Origin: Pseudomonadota bacterium
GTDB lineage: Bacteria; Verrucomicrobiota; Verrucomicrobiia; Limisphaerales; SXTU01
Length of the DNA stretch: 64,000 nt
Reading direction: 5' to 3'
NCBI GenBank assembly: GCA_009922615.1
Contig: RFVF01000024.1
Coordinates: 1 to 64,000, forward strand
This document shows, in pieces, positions 28,201 to 38,100 of this stretch. The notes beneath the pieces are model-generated. The model searched no databases, was not told where the DNA came from, and worked only from the letters and a program-made list of their open reading frames with translations. Positions within the stretch are counted from its first letter, which is position 1; every line of letters begins with the position of its first letter. The translations under genes and the position numbers were made by a program.

Positions 28201-28374
28201 CTGAAAATGGGCACGGGCACGGAGGCCTACGCGCCGCTGGCGCTCGCGATCATCGGTGGACTGAGCGTTTCGCTCGTGCTCACGGTGTTCATCGTGCCGG
28301 CGGCATATTTGCTCTGGCATGGCCGAGAAGGTGGGGCTAAGAACCCGCGCCGCGCCGCCGTGGCGCTGCCTTGA
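25213..28374 (+). CDS. RND efflux transporter permease
   Basis: 1053 residues, about 12 membrane segments in two halves of the AcrB/MdtB type. The gene overlaps the adaptor by 4 bp. Motifs include RHPYFVIVVCLMTVVLG at the start, the periplasmic pore region and, in TM4, RLIDNSVVVLENIF. In classical drug and metal pumps this site has two adjacent Asp residues used for proton relay; here the second is Asn (DN). The second half contains LMGVLMMVGIVVSNSILIVEF. The local two-component system suggests drug or metal export, but the substrate cannot be read from the sequence. Confidence 0.93.
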   Translation: MSRFALRHPYFVIVVCLMTVVLGITTLVRMPVDLFPKINIPVVVVATFYNGMPPDQIESQITARFERFFTLASGVDHIESRSLPGVSLIKIYFQSGQSADSAAGSIANLAMANLRRLPPGTLPPVVLKFDASSLPVCLVSLQGEGLSETQLRDIGAYAVRNQIAGVPGASVPPPFGGKYRQIMVYVDPLKLEAHQLSVMDVLRSINDANLTLPAGDVRIGPFNYNVVANSQVRDVEDLRKVPLKTVGNSSVLVGDIGDVRDAFQLQANVVRVGEQKSVYLPILKQGGDANTIAVVDGIKSALGDLVDVPKELVTRVLFDQSVFVRDAISNLIHEGAIGLLLTGAMILVFLGSLRGTVAVFLSIPLSALAAFMALAIGDATINTMVLGGLALAFSRLIDNSVVVLENIFRHLEHGETPEVAADKGGREMALPVLAATLTTVVVFFPVTLLYGVSKFLFVALALAVILSMFASYIVALTVVPLFCAKFIKAPHHKPSHHQGEDADGDDKGFNLWFNRQFHRFLGGYQRLLDVTLLRPLATVLFIIGLFILSLGLFPALKVAYFPRTDPGQFVINVKAPTGTRLEITEKYIAQIEALIRREIPPDELALIVSNIGVDVGFSAIYTPNSGQHTGFVQVGLQKQRRHGSREYMDRVRRVLQAELPQLSTYLQTGGLVDAVLNLGLPAPIDIQVTGSNLDATHAIATDLAAKLRAMPGVSDVLVPQDIDYPSLDLDVNRGRAAELGLSSKEVIQNIITALTSGAMIAPSYYVDPKNGTDYILTVQYPENHITDLADIQAIPLRAAAQKLPTRLDAVSTITKTRAPTEVNHYQLRRIVNVFVAPEGEDLGQLAKDVRKLIAETPLPDGVRIYVRGMVQGMESSFHSFAVGLLLSVVLVYLILVAQFKSFVDPFLILLAVPTGLTGVLVTLWATGTSLNVMSLMGVLMMVGIVVSNSILIVEFTRQLREEGQSVRLAVANACRVRLRPVLMTSFATLFGLAPMALKMGTGTEAYAPLALAIIGGLSVSLVLTVFIVPAAYLLWHGREGGAKNPRRAAVALP

Positions 28375-28378
28375 TCCG

Positions 28379-29701
28379 ATGGTCAATTTCCCGCAATCAA
28401 CTGTGCGTCCGTTTTTTTGCTGCCTGTTGCTCGCCGCTTTTCCGCTGCAGTGGAACATGCCCGTCGCGTGTGCGGCCGAGCCTGCGTTGACGCTCGCCGA
28501 GGCGCGCGCCCTGGCGTTGCGCACCCATCCGCGCATCACGGCCTCCGATCTGCGGGCGCAGGCGGCGCGCGCCGGCGTGCGCGTGGCGGAGTCAGCGAAC
28601 TTCCCGACGCTCGCGGCGAACTTCACCGCCACCGGCTCGTCCGAGCAGGTCAACACCCGCATCGGCGCCGCAGGTTCGTTGAGCGTGTCGCAAGTGTTCG
28701 ATCACGCCGCCATCGGCCTGAACGCCACGCACTTGCTCACGGACTTCGGGCGCACGGCCAGCCAGATCGAGGTGGCCCGGCAGAAATCGCACGCCGAGGA
28801 TTCCTTCGTGCGCACCTATGAACGGCAGGTCGAGCTGCAAGTCACCGCCGCCTATTTTGCCACGTTGCAGGCGCAGAGCGTGTTGAGCGTCGCGCGGCAG
28901 ACGGTGACGACCCGCACGCTGGCATTGCAGCAAGTTTCGGCGCTGGCCAGCAACCAGTTGAAATCCGAGCTGGATGTCAGCTTCGCCCGCGTGAATGTCG
29001 AGGAGGCGCGCCTGCTCGTCGCGCGGGCCGAGAGCGAGCTTGAATCCGGCTTTACCGAGCTCTCGCTGCACCTCGGCGAGCGCACGCCGCGCCATTACGC
29101 CCTCGCGGAGGAGCCGCTGCCCGGCGAGCTGTCCGAGCCGGCGGAAACTTTCGTGGCCCAGGCTCTGCGGGAACGACCGCGGCTGGTGCGGTTGCGCGCG
29201 GAGGCTGCCGCGGCGGCGGCGCAGGCGCGCGCCGACCGGGCGGTGAATTATCCCACCGTCAGCGCGCTTGGCTCCGTGGGCCTCATGCCCGTGCGTGACC
29301 GGCGGTTGGAGGATCGTTACGCCGCCGGTGGCATCGTGGTGAACCTTCCGCTCTTCAACGGTGGCCACGACACTGCCAAGCTGCGCGAATCCGAGCTGAA
29401 GGCGCAGGCCGCCGAAGCCTTGGTGCGCGACGAGGAAAACAACATCATCCGCGACGTGCGTCTGGCGCTGTTGAAGGTGCAGCACACCCGCGCGCGGCTC
29501 GAACTGACGGCCAACCTGCTCGCCCACGCGCGCACTTCACACGACCTGGCTGCCGCCCGTTACAAGCTCGGGGCCAGCAGCATCACCGAGTTGAGCCAGG
29601 CGCAGCTCAACCTCACCAGCGCCGAGATCAACGAGGCGTCCGCGAAATACGATTACCTCCTCCAGCGCGCCGTGCTCGACTTCCATCGCGGCGCTCATTG
29701 A
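28379..29701 (+). CDS. TolC-family outer-membrane efflux channel
   Basis: 440 residues from ATG 28379, 4 bp after the permease stop; the longer frame overlaps the permease and lacks a signal at its start. A signal peptide ending VACAA precedes LTLAEARALALRTHPRI, the usual opening of TolC-type proteins. Two long helical hairpin repeats follow, and the protein ends with LAAARYKLGASSITELSQAQLNL. It completes the three-part pump with the two upstream genes. Confidence 0.9.
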   Translation: MVNFPQSTVRPFFCCLLLAAFPLQWNMPVACAAEPALTLAEARALALRTHPRITASDLRAQAARAGVRVAESANFPTLAANFTATGSSEQVNTRIGAAGSLSVSQVFDHAAIGLNATHLLTDFGRTASQIEVARQKSHAEDSFVRTYERQVELQVTAAYFATLQAQSVLSVARQTVTTRTLALQQVSALASNQLKSELDVSFARVNVEEARLLVARAESELESGFTELSLHLGERTPRHYALAEEPLPGELSEPAETFVAQALRERPRLVRLRAEAAAAAAQARADRAVNYPTVSALGSVGLMPVRDRRLEDRYAAGGIVVNLPLFNGGHDTAKLRESELKAQAAEALVRDEENNIIRDVRLALLKVQHTRARLELTANLLAHARTSHDLAAARYKLGASSITELSQAQLNLTSAEINEASAKYDYLLQRAVLDFHRGAH

Positions 29702-29739
29702 GTCCGGCGGGCCTAGCGGGGAAACTGGGATCGCAACCG

Positions 29740-30501
29740 CTACTCCCCGGGATACGCGGCGATGGCCGGGCCGGTCCCGGGCTCGCGAAAAAACTTCGGC
29801 GTCAACTCCTCCGGCCGCACGAGTGCCACGTGGCCGTCCACGAACAGCCCTTGAAACGCCAGGTGATGCCGTCTGGGATAATGCGTCGCGGCCGCCGCGT
29901 TGGTGAAGGGATACCACGGGGTGCGCGGCGGGGTCGGAGTGGTCGAGTCTGCGCAACCGGGGCTGCGCATGTGGTCCCAGATCGCCAGGCGCTGCGCCGG
30001 TTGCGTGATGAAGGACTCGGGCTGTCCCACCGGCCCGCCGGTGCAGTAGTTCATCCCGTAGCCCGACTGCCATTGCGGATCGCTCGGACACTTGAAGAGG
30101 TTCGTGGCGAACACATAGGGGAACAACAGTCCCGCCTTGTAGCCCGCACCCGGCACGCCGTTGGGCACTTGTGTCGGATCGTAGGGCGCCCACCAAATTT
30201 CGTTCGGTCCCGTCGGCGCGGGCACCCCGGCGGAAGTCCCGCTGGGCACGGGTGCGGACAACCCGAAGGGATCCGCCGGCGTGTCCGGGCACGAGCGCTG
30301 CGGGCAATAGCGGTCGTTGTTGTCGCTGCGGTAGAGGATGTAGCCCAGGCCGATTTGCTTGAGGTTGTTCAAGCACTGCGTCTGCTTCGCCTTGCCCTTG
30401 GCCTGCGCCAGCGCGGGCAGGAGCAGTCCGGCGAGGATGGCGATGATCCCGATGACGACGAGCAGTTCGATGAGCGTGAAGGCGCGGTGTGACCGCATCA
30501 C
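29740..30501 (-). CDS. Prepilin-type N-terminal domain protein with H-X9-DG motif
   Basis: 253 residues. The type IV pilin-like leader [19 protein letters not shown] is cleaved before Phe and methylated in this family; the hydrophobic helix follows. The C-terminal region carries His, nine residues, then Asp-Gly ([12 protein letters not shown]), the H-X9-DG signature of prepilin-type processing-associated proteins abundant in Verrucomicrobia and Planctomycetes. It is convergent with the TolC-family gene. The role is probably in a type II secretion-like or surface system; it is not proven for any member. Confidence 0.88.
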   Translation of the reverse strand: MMRSHRAFTLIELLVVIGIIAILAGLLLPALAQAKGKAKQTQCLNNLKQIGLGYILYRSDNNDRYCPQRSCPDTPADPFGLSAPVPSGTSAGVPAPTGPNEIWWAPYDPTQVPNGVPGAGYKAGLLFPYVFATNLFKCPSDPQWQSGYGMNYCTGGPVGQPESFITQPAQRLAIWDHMRSPGCADSTTPTPPRTPWYPFTNAAAATHYPRRHHLAFQGLFVDGHVALVRPEELTPKFFREPGTGPAIAAYPGE

Positions 30502-30541
30502 GCGGAGCGTTTAGGCCCTTGCACGGCGCGTCAAGTCTCCC

Positions 30542-31651
30542 TCAATGCTTAGCCGGGCCGCTTAATTCGATGCGTTCCAGAAGGTGTGTCGCGCCAAGGT
30601 GCTCATCAAAGCCAAAGACCTCCATCGCCACGCGACCACTGTTGTGGACCTGGACCAGAGCCCACGAGTATTGCCGGTCATTCGGGTTCGCACTTGCGCC
30701 GGGTGCGGCCTCGAAGGGGGAACCACCCGCACCGACGATGACCTGCCACGCGCGGCCACCGGACTTCGCCGTCGGTTGCATCGAATGATAGATGTGCTCG
30801 TGCCCGCAAAAATAGGTGGCGTGGAATTGCTCCATTAGAATCCAGAACGCGCGTTGGTTCTCCGGAAAGACATCGAAACCCTTCGGCTTGCTCTTGTCGC
30901 TGTAGTGGTAGGTGAACGCCATCTTGTGTCCGAAGACAAACTGCCTTTTCACTCCGCGCGCTTTGGCGGCCGCGAGGTCAGCGGCGAGCCACGTGACGGG
31001 GGCGTGCGAGTCCGCGCCGACGGCGTCGGTGTTGATGACCGCGAAGTGCAGTTGCACGAAGTCGAACGAATAACTCAATTGCCTCTGATCCGTCTGAACG
31101 CCGTCCTGCCCGATTCGCGGCGCGTGCTCGACGGACCACGCAGTAGGGGCGGCATGGTGTGCAGCGAGCCAGCGGTTGGTGTCGAGGATGAGGTCGCCCA
31201 TATTTTCACGCCACGCGACCTCGCTGGGTTCGTGGGCGGTCTTCACGACGTCGCCATTAGGGAGCTTGGTCTTTAGTTGAACTTCGTGATTGCCCGGCAC
31301 GGGCAGCACGCAGACGCCGCGTTCAGCCAGACCCGCGACCATGCCACGCCAGTAGGCGTATTGGCGGTCAAGCACGGATCGGTTGGTGGAGTAGCCGTAG
31401 ATCAGGTCTCCGTTGAAGAAAAGTGCGTGCGGCTTTTGCGCTTCGATCTCTCGTAACAGCCGGGCTAGCACCCGGGTGTTCTGCAACCAAATGCGATCCT
31501 GGGCAATGATGTCCGGGGCATCAGGGTCGTGCCGGCAATCGCCCACGGTCGCGAAGGAAAAGGCGACCGGGTCATCTCCCGCTGCGGCCGAGACGGACAG
31601 ACCAACGCAGTTGAGAAGCCAAACCAGCAGGGAACAGCGCAATATTTTCAT
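30542..31651 (-). CDS. Secreted metallophosphoesterase
   Basis: 369 residues with a signal peptide (ILRCSLLVWLLNCVGLSVSA). Calcineurin-type metal-binding motifs occur in order: SFATVGDCRHD, FFNGDLIYG, PVPGNHEVQ, FGHKMAFTYHY and FCGHEHIYHS. Such enzymes use two metals to hydrolyse phosphomono- or diesters. The purple acid phosphatase-like order is typical of periplasmic enzymes. It lies between two H-X9-DG pseudopilin genes on the same strand, but a link is not evident. Confidence 0.9.
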   Translation of the reverse strand: MKILRCSLLVWLLNCVGLSVSAAAGDDPVAFSFATVGDCRHDPDAPDIIAQDRIWLQNTRVLARLLREIEAQKPHALFFNGDLIYGYSTNRSVLDRQYAYWRGMVAGLAERGVCVLPVPGNHEVQLKTKLPNGDVVKTAHEPSEVAWRENMGDLILDTNRWLAAHHAAPTAWSVEHAPRIGQDGVQTDQRQLSYSFDFVQLHFAVINTDAVGADSHAPVTWLAADLAAAKARGVKRQFVFGHKMAFTYHYSDKSKPKGFDVFPENQRAFWILMEQFHATYFCGHEHIYHSMQPTAKSGGRAWQVIVGAGGSPFEAAPGASANPNDRQYSWALVQVHNSGRVAMEVFGFDEHLGATHLLERIELSGPAKH

Positions 31652-31654
31652 GTG

Positions 31655-31691
31655 GCAAAATAAATCGGCGGCAGGTTGTCGACCGCCGCCG
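31655..31691 (-). terminator. Terminator of the downstream-facing pseudopilin gene
   Basis: On the minus strand a 7-bp stem (CGGCGGC with GCCGCCG, arms 31685-31691 and 31666-31672) with a 12-nt loop is followed by an A/T-rich tail (ATTTATTTT). It lies between the H-X9-DG gene ending at 31748 and the metallophosphoesterase, and overlaps the latter's leader. Confidence 0.6.
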
Positions 31692-31747
31692 GAAGTTTGG
31701 TTTTGGTTCGTGCTGGCTTCGAGCCGCTACGAGGCTTTGAAGGAAGC

Positions 31748-32644
31748 TCAGGGTCCGAAAACCAGCGACCCGTCGTAGGTCCATTGGATGTCGGGGCGGC
31801 CTGGGTCCACCGACTTGGCGTTGTTGTTGTAATTCGAGCAGGCGTATTCGTATTTATACCAGTTGGCGTGGCCGTCGGCGAAGGCGATGTTGAAACCCTT
31901 CTCGTGCCGGGATGAGGCGCGTGAGGTGTAAGCCTGCGGGCTCATGAGGTTGCCCAAGTTTGCTGCCGGCCCATAGAACGGCTGCTCCGTGGACTGGCTG
32001 CGGACGTCGCACAGGAACACAAAGGCCGAGGGATTCAACACGTGCTCCAGTCTCAAATCCACGCCCGCCGTCAGAGTTTGTCCCTGCGCACCGCCCGGCA
32101 GGCTCGCGGCACCGCCCTTGGAATTCATCGAGTAGCTGAAGGGGATGCGGCCCGTGGGAGTGGCTGGATCGCCCATCGCCATGACCGCCGGGTCGAAGGG
32201 CTGCGACGCTGTAGTGGGGCACTTGAAGGCCGTCTTGCCGCTGACGTAACCGGCCGGGTTGGGCTGGTAGAGGTAAAGCGCCTTCTCCCCCATGTATCGC
32301 GGCAGGTTGTTGAACCACGCATCGGTGCCTTGTCCCACGGCGTTGGCCCCGGAGGCATCCGACCACTTCGGAAAATCCTCATTGTAGCCAGCGCCGACAC
32401 CGGGAGTGCCGTTGGGAATCTTGGTGCGAGGGAATCGGTTGTTATTTTCCTCCACGTAGAGGTTTTGCGCCAGGCCCCACTGCTTGAGGTTGCTCAAGCA
32501 GGCAACTTTGTGCGCCTTGGCTTTGGCTTTGGCCAGCGCGGGTAGCAACATGCCGGCTAGGATGGCGATGATGGCGATGACAACGAGCAGTTCGATGAGG
32601 GTGAAGGCGCGTTGAACGGGCGGGGATTTCGATGAGTTCTTCAT
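31748..32644 (-). CDS. Prepilin-type N-terminal domain protein with H-X9-DG motif
   Basis: 298 residues from ATG 32644; an upstream in-frame start would place extra residues before the leader. The leader is [19 protein letters not shown] with the conserved +5 Glu. The C-terminus has [12 protein letters not shown], the His-X9-Asp-Gly signature. It parallels the gene at 29740 in design but differs in sequence outside the leader (for example AGGGAQ-like Gly/Ala segments and NWYKYEY). Role in secretion or surface assembly inferred. Confidence 0.88.
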   Translation of the reverse strand: MKNSSKSPPVQRAFTLIELLVVIAIIAILAGMLLPALAKAKAKAHKVACLSNLKQWGLAQNLYVEENNNRFPRTKIPNGTPGVGAGYNEDFPKWSDASGANAVGQGTDAWFNNLPRYMGEKALYLYQPNPAGYVSGKTAFKCPTTASQPFDPAVMAMGDPATPTGRIPFSYSMNSKGGAASLPGGAQGQTLTAGVDLRLEHVLNPSAFVFLCDVRSQSTEQPFYGPAANLGNLMSPQAYTSRASSRHEKGFNIAFADGHANWYKYEYACSNYNNNAKSVDPGRPDIQWTYDGSLVFGP

Positions 32645-32751
32645 GACGCGAATATGTGTTTCGTTCGCGCACACAATGGCGGCATTGGGTTACGAACCAA
32701 GGGCGTCCGGGTGAAGGTTGGGAAACTCCGCTCTCCGCGCCCCTCACTAGC

Positions 32752-34755
32752 TTACCCATTCACCGCTTGCAGCATCGCCACGGCGGGCATCGGCCGCGCT
32801 CCCTTCTCTGCTGGCCCCGCAGGCTGTCCCATGCGCGTCACCACGGGCAGCAGGCCACCTTCGCGATAGAGCGTGATGGACACGTGTTCGTTGCGGCGGA
32901 TGCAGGCCTTGATGGCGTCCGGGTCCTTGTCGCATTGGAGCAGCGTCTTCCAAGAATAAATGTGCTTGGGCTTGTGGAAGTCGCTGTTGGCGATGAAGGG
33001 GAGGCGTTTGAGGCCCACGGGCGCAAAGATGTCGTTGCGGTTGGCGATCTCCCATGCGTCGAGCAGCGGCGCGAATTCCTCCTGATTCTCCCAGAGATAG
33101 AGCGTGTTCTTGCCCCACTCGCTCTTGAAGACGTGCGGGTGGGACGCGACGGCCAGCGCGCCCTGTGCATGGAGCTGCGCGATGGTTTCCGGCAGATCCA
33201 GCGCCGAGGCGATGGGCATCTGCATGTCAATGCCCAGCAGGTGCGCGGAACTTTTCTTCGTCAGGCCGTCCTTGTTGAACTCGATGCCGCTCAACACCAG
33301 CATCCCATACTTCCGCCACGCCCGGCGGCGCTCGCGGTCCAGCACTTCGAAGTATTCCTCAAGCTGGCTCTCGGCGAGGACGAGGTTGCTCAACTTGCTT
33401 AGTTTCCCGATGACCCGGCGCGGGTCCGCGAGATGGTCGGTGATGCAAATGCAGTCAAAGCCGCGCGGTCCGTAGAAGTCCACCAGCTCTGGCACAGTGA
33501 GGCTGCCGTCGGAGTAATTGCTGTGAATGTGAAAGTCGCACAGCAACGCCCGGCGCGCGGCGATGCCGTCCACCACGGCGGGCGCGGTGGGTGCCACGGC
33601 GGTGAGCAAGTGCGGCTTGGGCACCGGCGCGAACTTCGACCAGTCACCGGCGTCGTTGCACTGCTTCAAGACCAGTTCCGCGATACGTAAGGCGGCATCC
33701 GGGTGTGAGTGTTTGATCAGGTTGGCCCGCCACTCGTGCCATAGCCGGGCCTGCTTGGCGAACGCGGCCTCGATGATTCCGGGCACCTCGCGGTTGCGCT
33801 CCGCCACCATGCCCAGACCCAGCTGCTGGATGAGCTGCGCGTTGCCCGTCTCCTGCCCGGGGATGATCTGGTTGATGACCATCGGGCAGCGCGCGGCGAT
33901 GGCTTCCTGCACGACCGCGCCGCCGGCCTTCCCGATGAGAACGTGGTGCGAAAGCATCAATGCGGGCATCTGGTTGGTCCAACCAAGCACCTGCACGCGC
34001 CCGCCATGGTGGCGGAAGCGCTCCTGCAACTCCGCCTTCAGCTCGGCGTCGCGGCCCGTGGTGATGGTGAGGTGAATGCGCTCGTTCTCCAGCAACCGGT
34101 CGAGCACCTTGCCGCACTTTTTCTTCCCGTGGTTGATGACGTAAAGCAGCTTGATGGGGCCGTCCTCGGCCAGCGGGAACGGCACGATGCCCGGCGCGGC
34201 GAACTGCGGGCTTACGGGGAAGCCCAACGCATGGATTCGCTCGGCTGGCACGCCCGCGTGGTGCAGCACGGTGGCCGTCGGGCGGTTCGCGACGACAAAG
34301 GCATCGCTCGGCGCGCGGTGCCACGCCGCGTTCACGGAGATGGAGTCCGTCACGATGGTCACGAAGCGGAACGGCTTCTCCGAATGGTCGCGGAAGAGCT
34401 CCTTGATGACCGGCGCGTAGGCGGGATAAGTGGAGACGACGCAATCCGGCTGCGCCACGCGCAGCACGTCGCCCAGCGCGGTGCGCAGGCGCGTGAGGCC
34501 CGTGAGGCCGCTGTCCGCCACGGACACGTGGTCAAGCAACGAGAAGATGCCGCGCCAGAGCGTGGGGGCGTAGCGGACTACGCCGAGATGCGCATGCTTC
34601 ACAAAGGTGTTGAGCCGACCGTAAGTGCTCTCGAACAAGTCCAGCACCTCGACTTGGGTGGCCGGCTCGATGAGTTCGAGGGCGTCGCGGAGATTGCGCG
34701 CGGCGGCGTTGTGACCTTCGCCGAAGCCTGCGGTGAGAATGATAACCTTCTTCAT
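32752..34755 (-). CDS. Fusion: MGDG-synthase-like glycosyltransferase plus PHP phosphoesterase
   Basis: 667 residues. Residues 1-380 match processive diacylglycerol glycosyltransferases (UgtP/MGDG synthase, GT28): ILTAGFGEGHNAAARNL, VVSTYPAYAPVI, TDSISVN, the sugar-donor region QVLGWTNQMPALML and LIGKAGGAVVQEAIA. From about 405 to the end is a PHP domain with its metal-binding motifs: LCDFHIHSNYSDG, CITDH, LSGIEFNKDG, ASHPHVF and IANSDFHKPKH. The PHP part probably hydrolyses a phosphoester; together they might make or recycle a glycolipid. Coding is one uninterrupted frame. Substrates unknown. Confidence 0.88.
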   Translation of the reverse strand: MKKVIILTAGFGEGHNAAARNLRDALELIEPATQVEVLDLFESTYGRLNTFVKHAHLGVVRYAPTLWRGIFSLLDHVSVADSGLTGLTRLRTALGDVLRVAQPDCVVSTYPAYAPVIKELFRDHSEKPFRFVTIVTDSISVNAAWHRAPSDAFVVANRPTATVLHHAGVPAERIHALGFPVSPQFAAPGIVPFPLAEDGPIKLLYVINHGKKKCGKVLDRLLENERIHLTITTGRDAELKAELQERFRHHGGRVQVLGWTNQMPALMLSHHVLIGKAGGAVVQEAIAARCPMVINQIIPGQETGNAQLIQQLGLGMVAERNREVPGIIEAAFAKQARLWHEWRANLIKHSHPDAALRIAELVLKQCNDAGDWSKFAPVPKPHLLTAVAPTAPAVVDGIAARRALLCDFHIHSNYSDGSLTVPELVDFYGPRGFDCICITDHLADPRRVIGKLSKLSNLVLAESQLEEYFEVLDRERRRAWRKYGMLVLSGIEFNKDGLTKKSSAHLLGIDMQMPIASALDLPETIAQLHAQGALAVASHPHVFKSEWGKNTLYLWENQEEFAPLLDAWEIANRNDIFAPVGLKRLPFIANSDFHKPKHIYSWKTLLQCDKDPDAIKACIRRNEHVSITLYREGGLLPVVTRMGQPAGPAEKGARPMPAVAMLQAVNG

Positions 34756-35122
34756 GGCACGTTTCTTTTCAACGTGCGCGCGCCGGGTGTCGGATGCGTG
34801 GCGGCGGGGAAACAGTTGGGTGAAATGCGGTCGGCACGCACTGCCTCACGCCGGCTACACCGTGCCCGGGCGTGACTGCTTCAGCAGTTCCGTCACGCGC
34901 GTCACCACATCGCGCGGGCTGAAGGGCTTGGGCCGAGCATTTATCGCACTCACGATCGAACCGCAACGCGAGGCGGTAGTTGCACGCTCTTCACCTGACC
35001 GCCGTGTGTCCGTAACGACACGCACCATAATCAGCATGGCATTGGTTCAAAGCAGGTTGGCCGAGACACTGTCAACCCGGCGAGCCGACAACACAGAACA
35101 CCAGAGAGATACTGACCCAAAT
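34756..35122. other. Intergenic region with response-regulator remnant
   Basis: 367 bp between the glycosyltransferase-PHP gene (minus) and the phosphatase gene (plus). It includes a short remnant of a response-regulator C-terminus at 34881-34933 (separate entry). The rest holds the leader for the phosphatase and no clear coding region. Confidence 0.6.
34881..34933 (-). pseudogene. Remnant of a response-regulator C-terminus
   Basis: Fifty-three bp closely match the plus-strand stretch at 39338-39390, which encodes the end of the receiver protein at 39305-39697; only four or five positions differ. On the minus strand it reads KPFSPRDVVTRVTELLK, equivalent to KPFSPRDVVARVTELLK in that gene. 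Both ends are lost: the sequence before KP no longer matches. Confidence 0.8.
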
Positions 35123-38100
35123 ATGAACACCGAATCCATATTAAAAACCCGGGCCGTGAAGGCACGGCTCAAGTCCACCCTGTTGGCCGCGTTGGCCGGC
35201 AGCTTGTTGCTCAGCCCCACAGCGTCCATCGCCGCGCCCATGTTCCTCGGCTACGCAGCCGGCGACGCGACCAGCACCGATGTCACGCTCTGGACGCGTG
35301 CGGTGGATACCAGCGCGCCGGCGGCCATCCAACTCTTCGCGCAGTTGACCACGGACCAGACGTTCAATACCGGGGTGTTCAACTTCCTCGTCACGACGGT
35401 CGCCACAAATGATTACACGGTGAAGGTGCAGGTCACGCAGCTTCAGCCGTCGACGCGCTATTATTACCGATTCACGGACGGGGTAAACACGACCGGCATC
35501 GGCACATTCAAGACAGCCCCGGCCCCGAACGCGGCGGCCCCGGTGCGCTTCGCGTTCAGTGGGGACAACGATGGCCTGACCTTGGCGACACGATGTATGA
35601 GAATGCCAGTGCACTGACCAACGCCTCCATCGGTCAGCCCTACACGAACTCGCCTTCCGTGACGCTGTCCGGTTCCTCGTTGAGCCTCAACGGGGTGCCG
35701 GTAGCGGGCACCACGTTTGCCACGAGGCAGCAGTTGTTTGATGACTACAACAAGAAGTATCGCGAGAACTTCCTGCCGGTGAACACCGGCGGGCAGGCTG
35801 GTCTCCAGCCGCTCTATGCGGGTCAGGGCGTTTATACGCTTTATGACAACCACGAGTTTGGAAACCTCCAATACATCAACGGCGGCGCGCCAGCCGGCGG
35901 TTCCATCGGCGGACCTACGGGCACGGACATGGCCACCGGCCGCGGCGTGGACGCGCGCGACAACGGCACGGGCAACGTCGGCAACACGAACGACACGAAC
36001 TTCTCGGCGACGGACTACATGAACCGCTCGCCGGGCTTCCAGACCCTCCAGCAAGTCTACCTGAACTATCAACCCATCGCGGACCGTGGCTTGGTCAACA
36101 ACCCCGCCGACCCGCGAATGCACGGCACCAAGCAGCTTTACTTCGCCCAGCCTTGGGGCAAGCACGTGCTCTTCGTTAGCACCGATGGTCGCGCGTATCG
36201 CGACCTTCGCATCAAGACCGCGACAGGCAGCGCGGATGACACCGGTCCACGCGCGGACAACCCCGGCCGCACCATGCTCGGTGCGACGCAGCTCGCTTGG
36301 TTGAAGCAAACTCTCCTCACCGCGCAGTCCAACGGCGTCGCGTGGAAATTCGTGGCGGTCTCGGACCCCATTGATCAGATCGGCCCGGTCGGCGCTCCGC
36401 TCACGGGTGTGGTCAACTCCAGTGGCAACGGCAGCTACTCGCCGGTCGCCAGCGACGGCGGCAAGTCCTGGATCGGCGGCTACCGCGCCGAACGCAACGC
36501 GCTGCTCAAGTTCATCGCCGACAACGGCATTAAGAACGTCGTGTTTCTGGCCACGGACGACCACCAGAACCGAATCAACGAGCTGACTTACTCGCCTACC
36601 GGCCAGACCGGGGTGCAGGCCAGCTACGTGAAGGTGCCGTATTGCTTCTCCATCGTCGCCGGGCCGCTCGGCGCGACCGGGCCGGACGCCTTCCTCAACC
36701 ATGACTTCGCCAGCGTCAAGACGATGGCCGACAGCTTCGTGGCCGCGCAAACGGCGGCAGGCGTCGAGCCGTTCGGCCTGCAAGGTTACCCCGGTTTGCG
36801 CAACGTCTTCCGGGAGGGCGACGCGAACGCGGGCACTACCCCGAGCGCCGTGGACTTCTATAGTCCCGACACTTTCAACTATGCCACGCTGGACGTCAGC
36901 GCGGATGGCAAGCTACTCACAGTGGCGACCCTCGGCATCACGGCCACGGCAAGGAATAGCGCGTTGGAATACAACGCTGCCACGAACGCGGTGCGGACCA
37001 TCCTGAGCTTCCAAGTGCCCGCCGCCACGGACCCCAGCCCGATGCCTGCGGTGCAGGGCGGCTCGGTGACGCTCTCGGTCAACGACCTCGGGGCGGGCAC
37101 GACCTATCAATGGTTCCGCAACGGCTCCGCCTTGCTGGGCGCGACCAATGCCTCGCTCGCGCTCACCAACTTGATCGGCGACCGCGGCACCAACCACGCA
37201 GGCCCGAGCACGCTTGTCCCGCCGGTGCTGGACCCGCTGCTGCCGAATTACTCGTTCCAGGCGCTCTTCTCCGCCGGCGAGTCCGTGAACAACAAGGCGG
37301 ACGGCGTCACGCCTTATCGGATGGCGGGCATTCCTGACGGGCTCGGTGCGTTCGACAACAACGATGGCACGTTTACCGTCCTGATGAACCATGAGCTGGG
37401 TAGCACCGTGGGCAGCAACCGCACGCACGGGGCCAAGGGGGCCTTTGTCTCCCGCTGGGTCATCGCGAAGAGCAACTTGGCCGTGTTGAACATCAGCGAC
37501 CTAATCACGAACGTCTTCCTGTGGGACACGAACAGCAGCGTTTACACGAATTCGACGAGTTATGCGTTCACGCGGTTCTGCTCGGCGGACCTGCCGGCGG
37601 CGAGTGCGTATTACAACGCCGGGACTGGCTTGGGGACGACCAACCGGATCTTCATGAACGGCGAGGAGAGCAACAAGGAAAGCAAGGCGTGGGCGCACAT
37701 TGTGACCGGACCGGACGCGGGCAAGACCTACGAGCTGCCGCACTTGGGCAAGATCTCTTGGGAGAACGCGCTGGCCAACCCGGTGCCGCAGGACAAGACC
37801 ATCGTGGGCTGCGATGACGACAGCTCGGTGAACAACTCGCACGTGCACTTCTACATCGGGACGAAGAAGAACACGGGCTTGGACATCGACAAGGCGGGCC
37901 TGACGGGCGGGACGCTCTACGGCGTGAAGCTCAACGGCTTCGCGCTGGAGACGGACGCAAACGTGCCGGTTAACGGGACGGCGTTCAGCCTGTTCAGCTA
38001 CGGCAACGTGGCGAACCTGACCGGGGCGCAGATTGAGGCGCAGGCGGTGGCTAACGGGGTGACGGCGTTCCAGCGGGTCGAGGACGGCACGTGGGATCCG

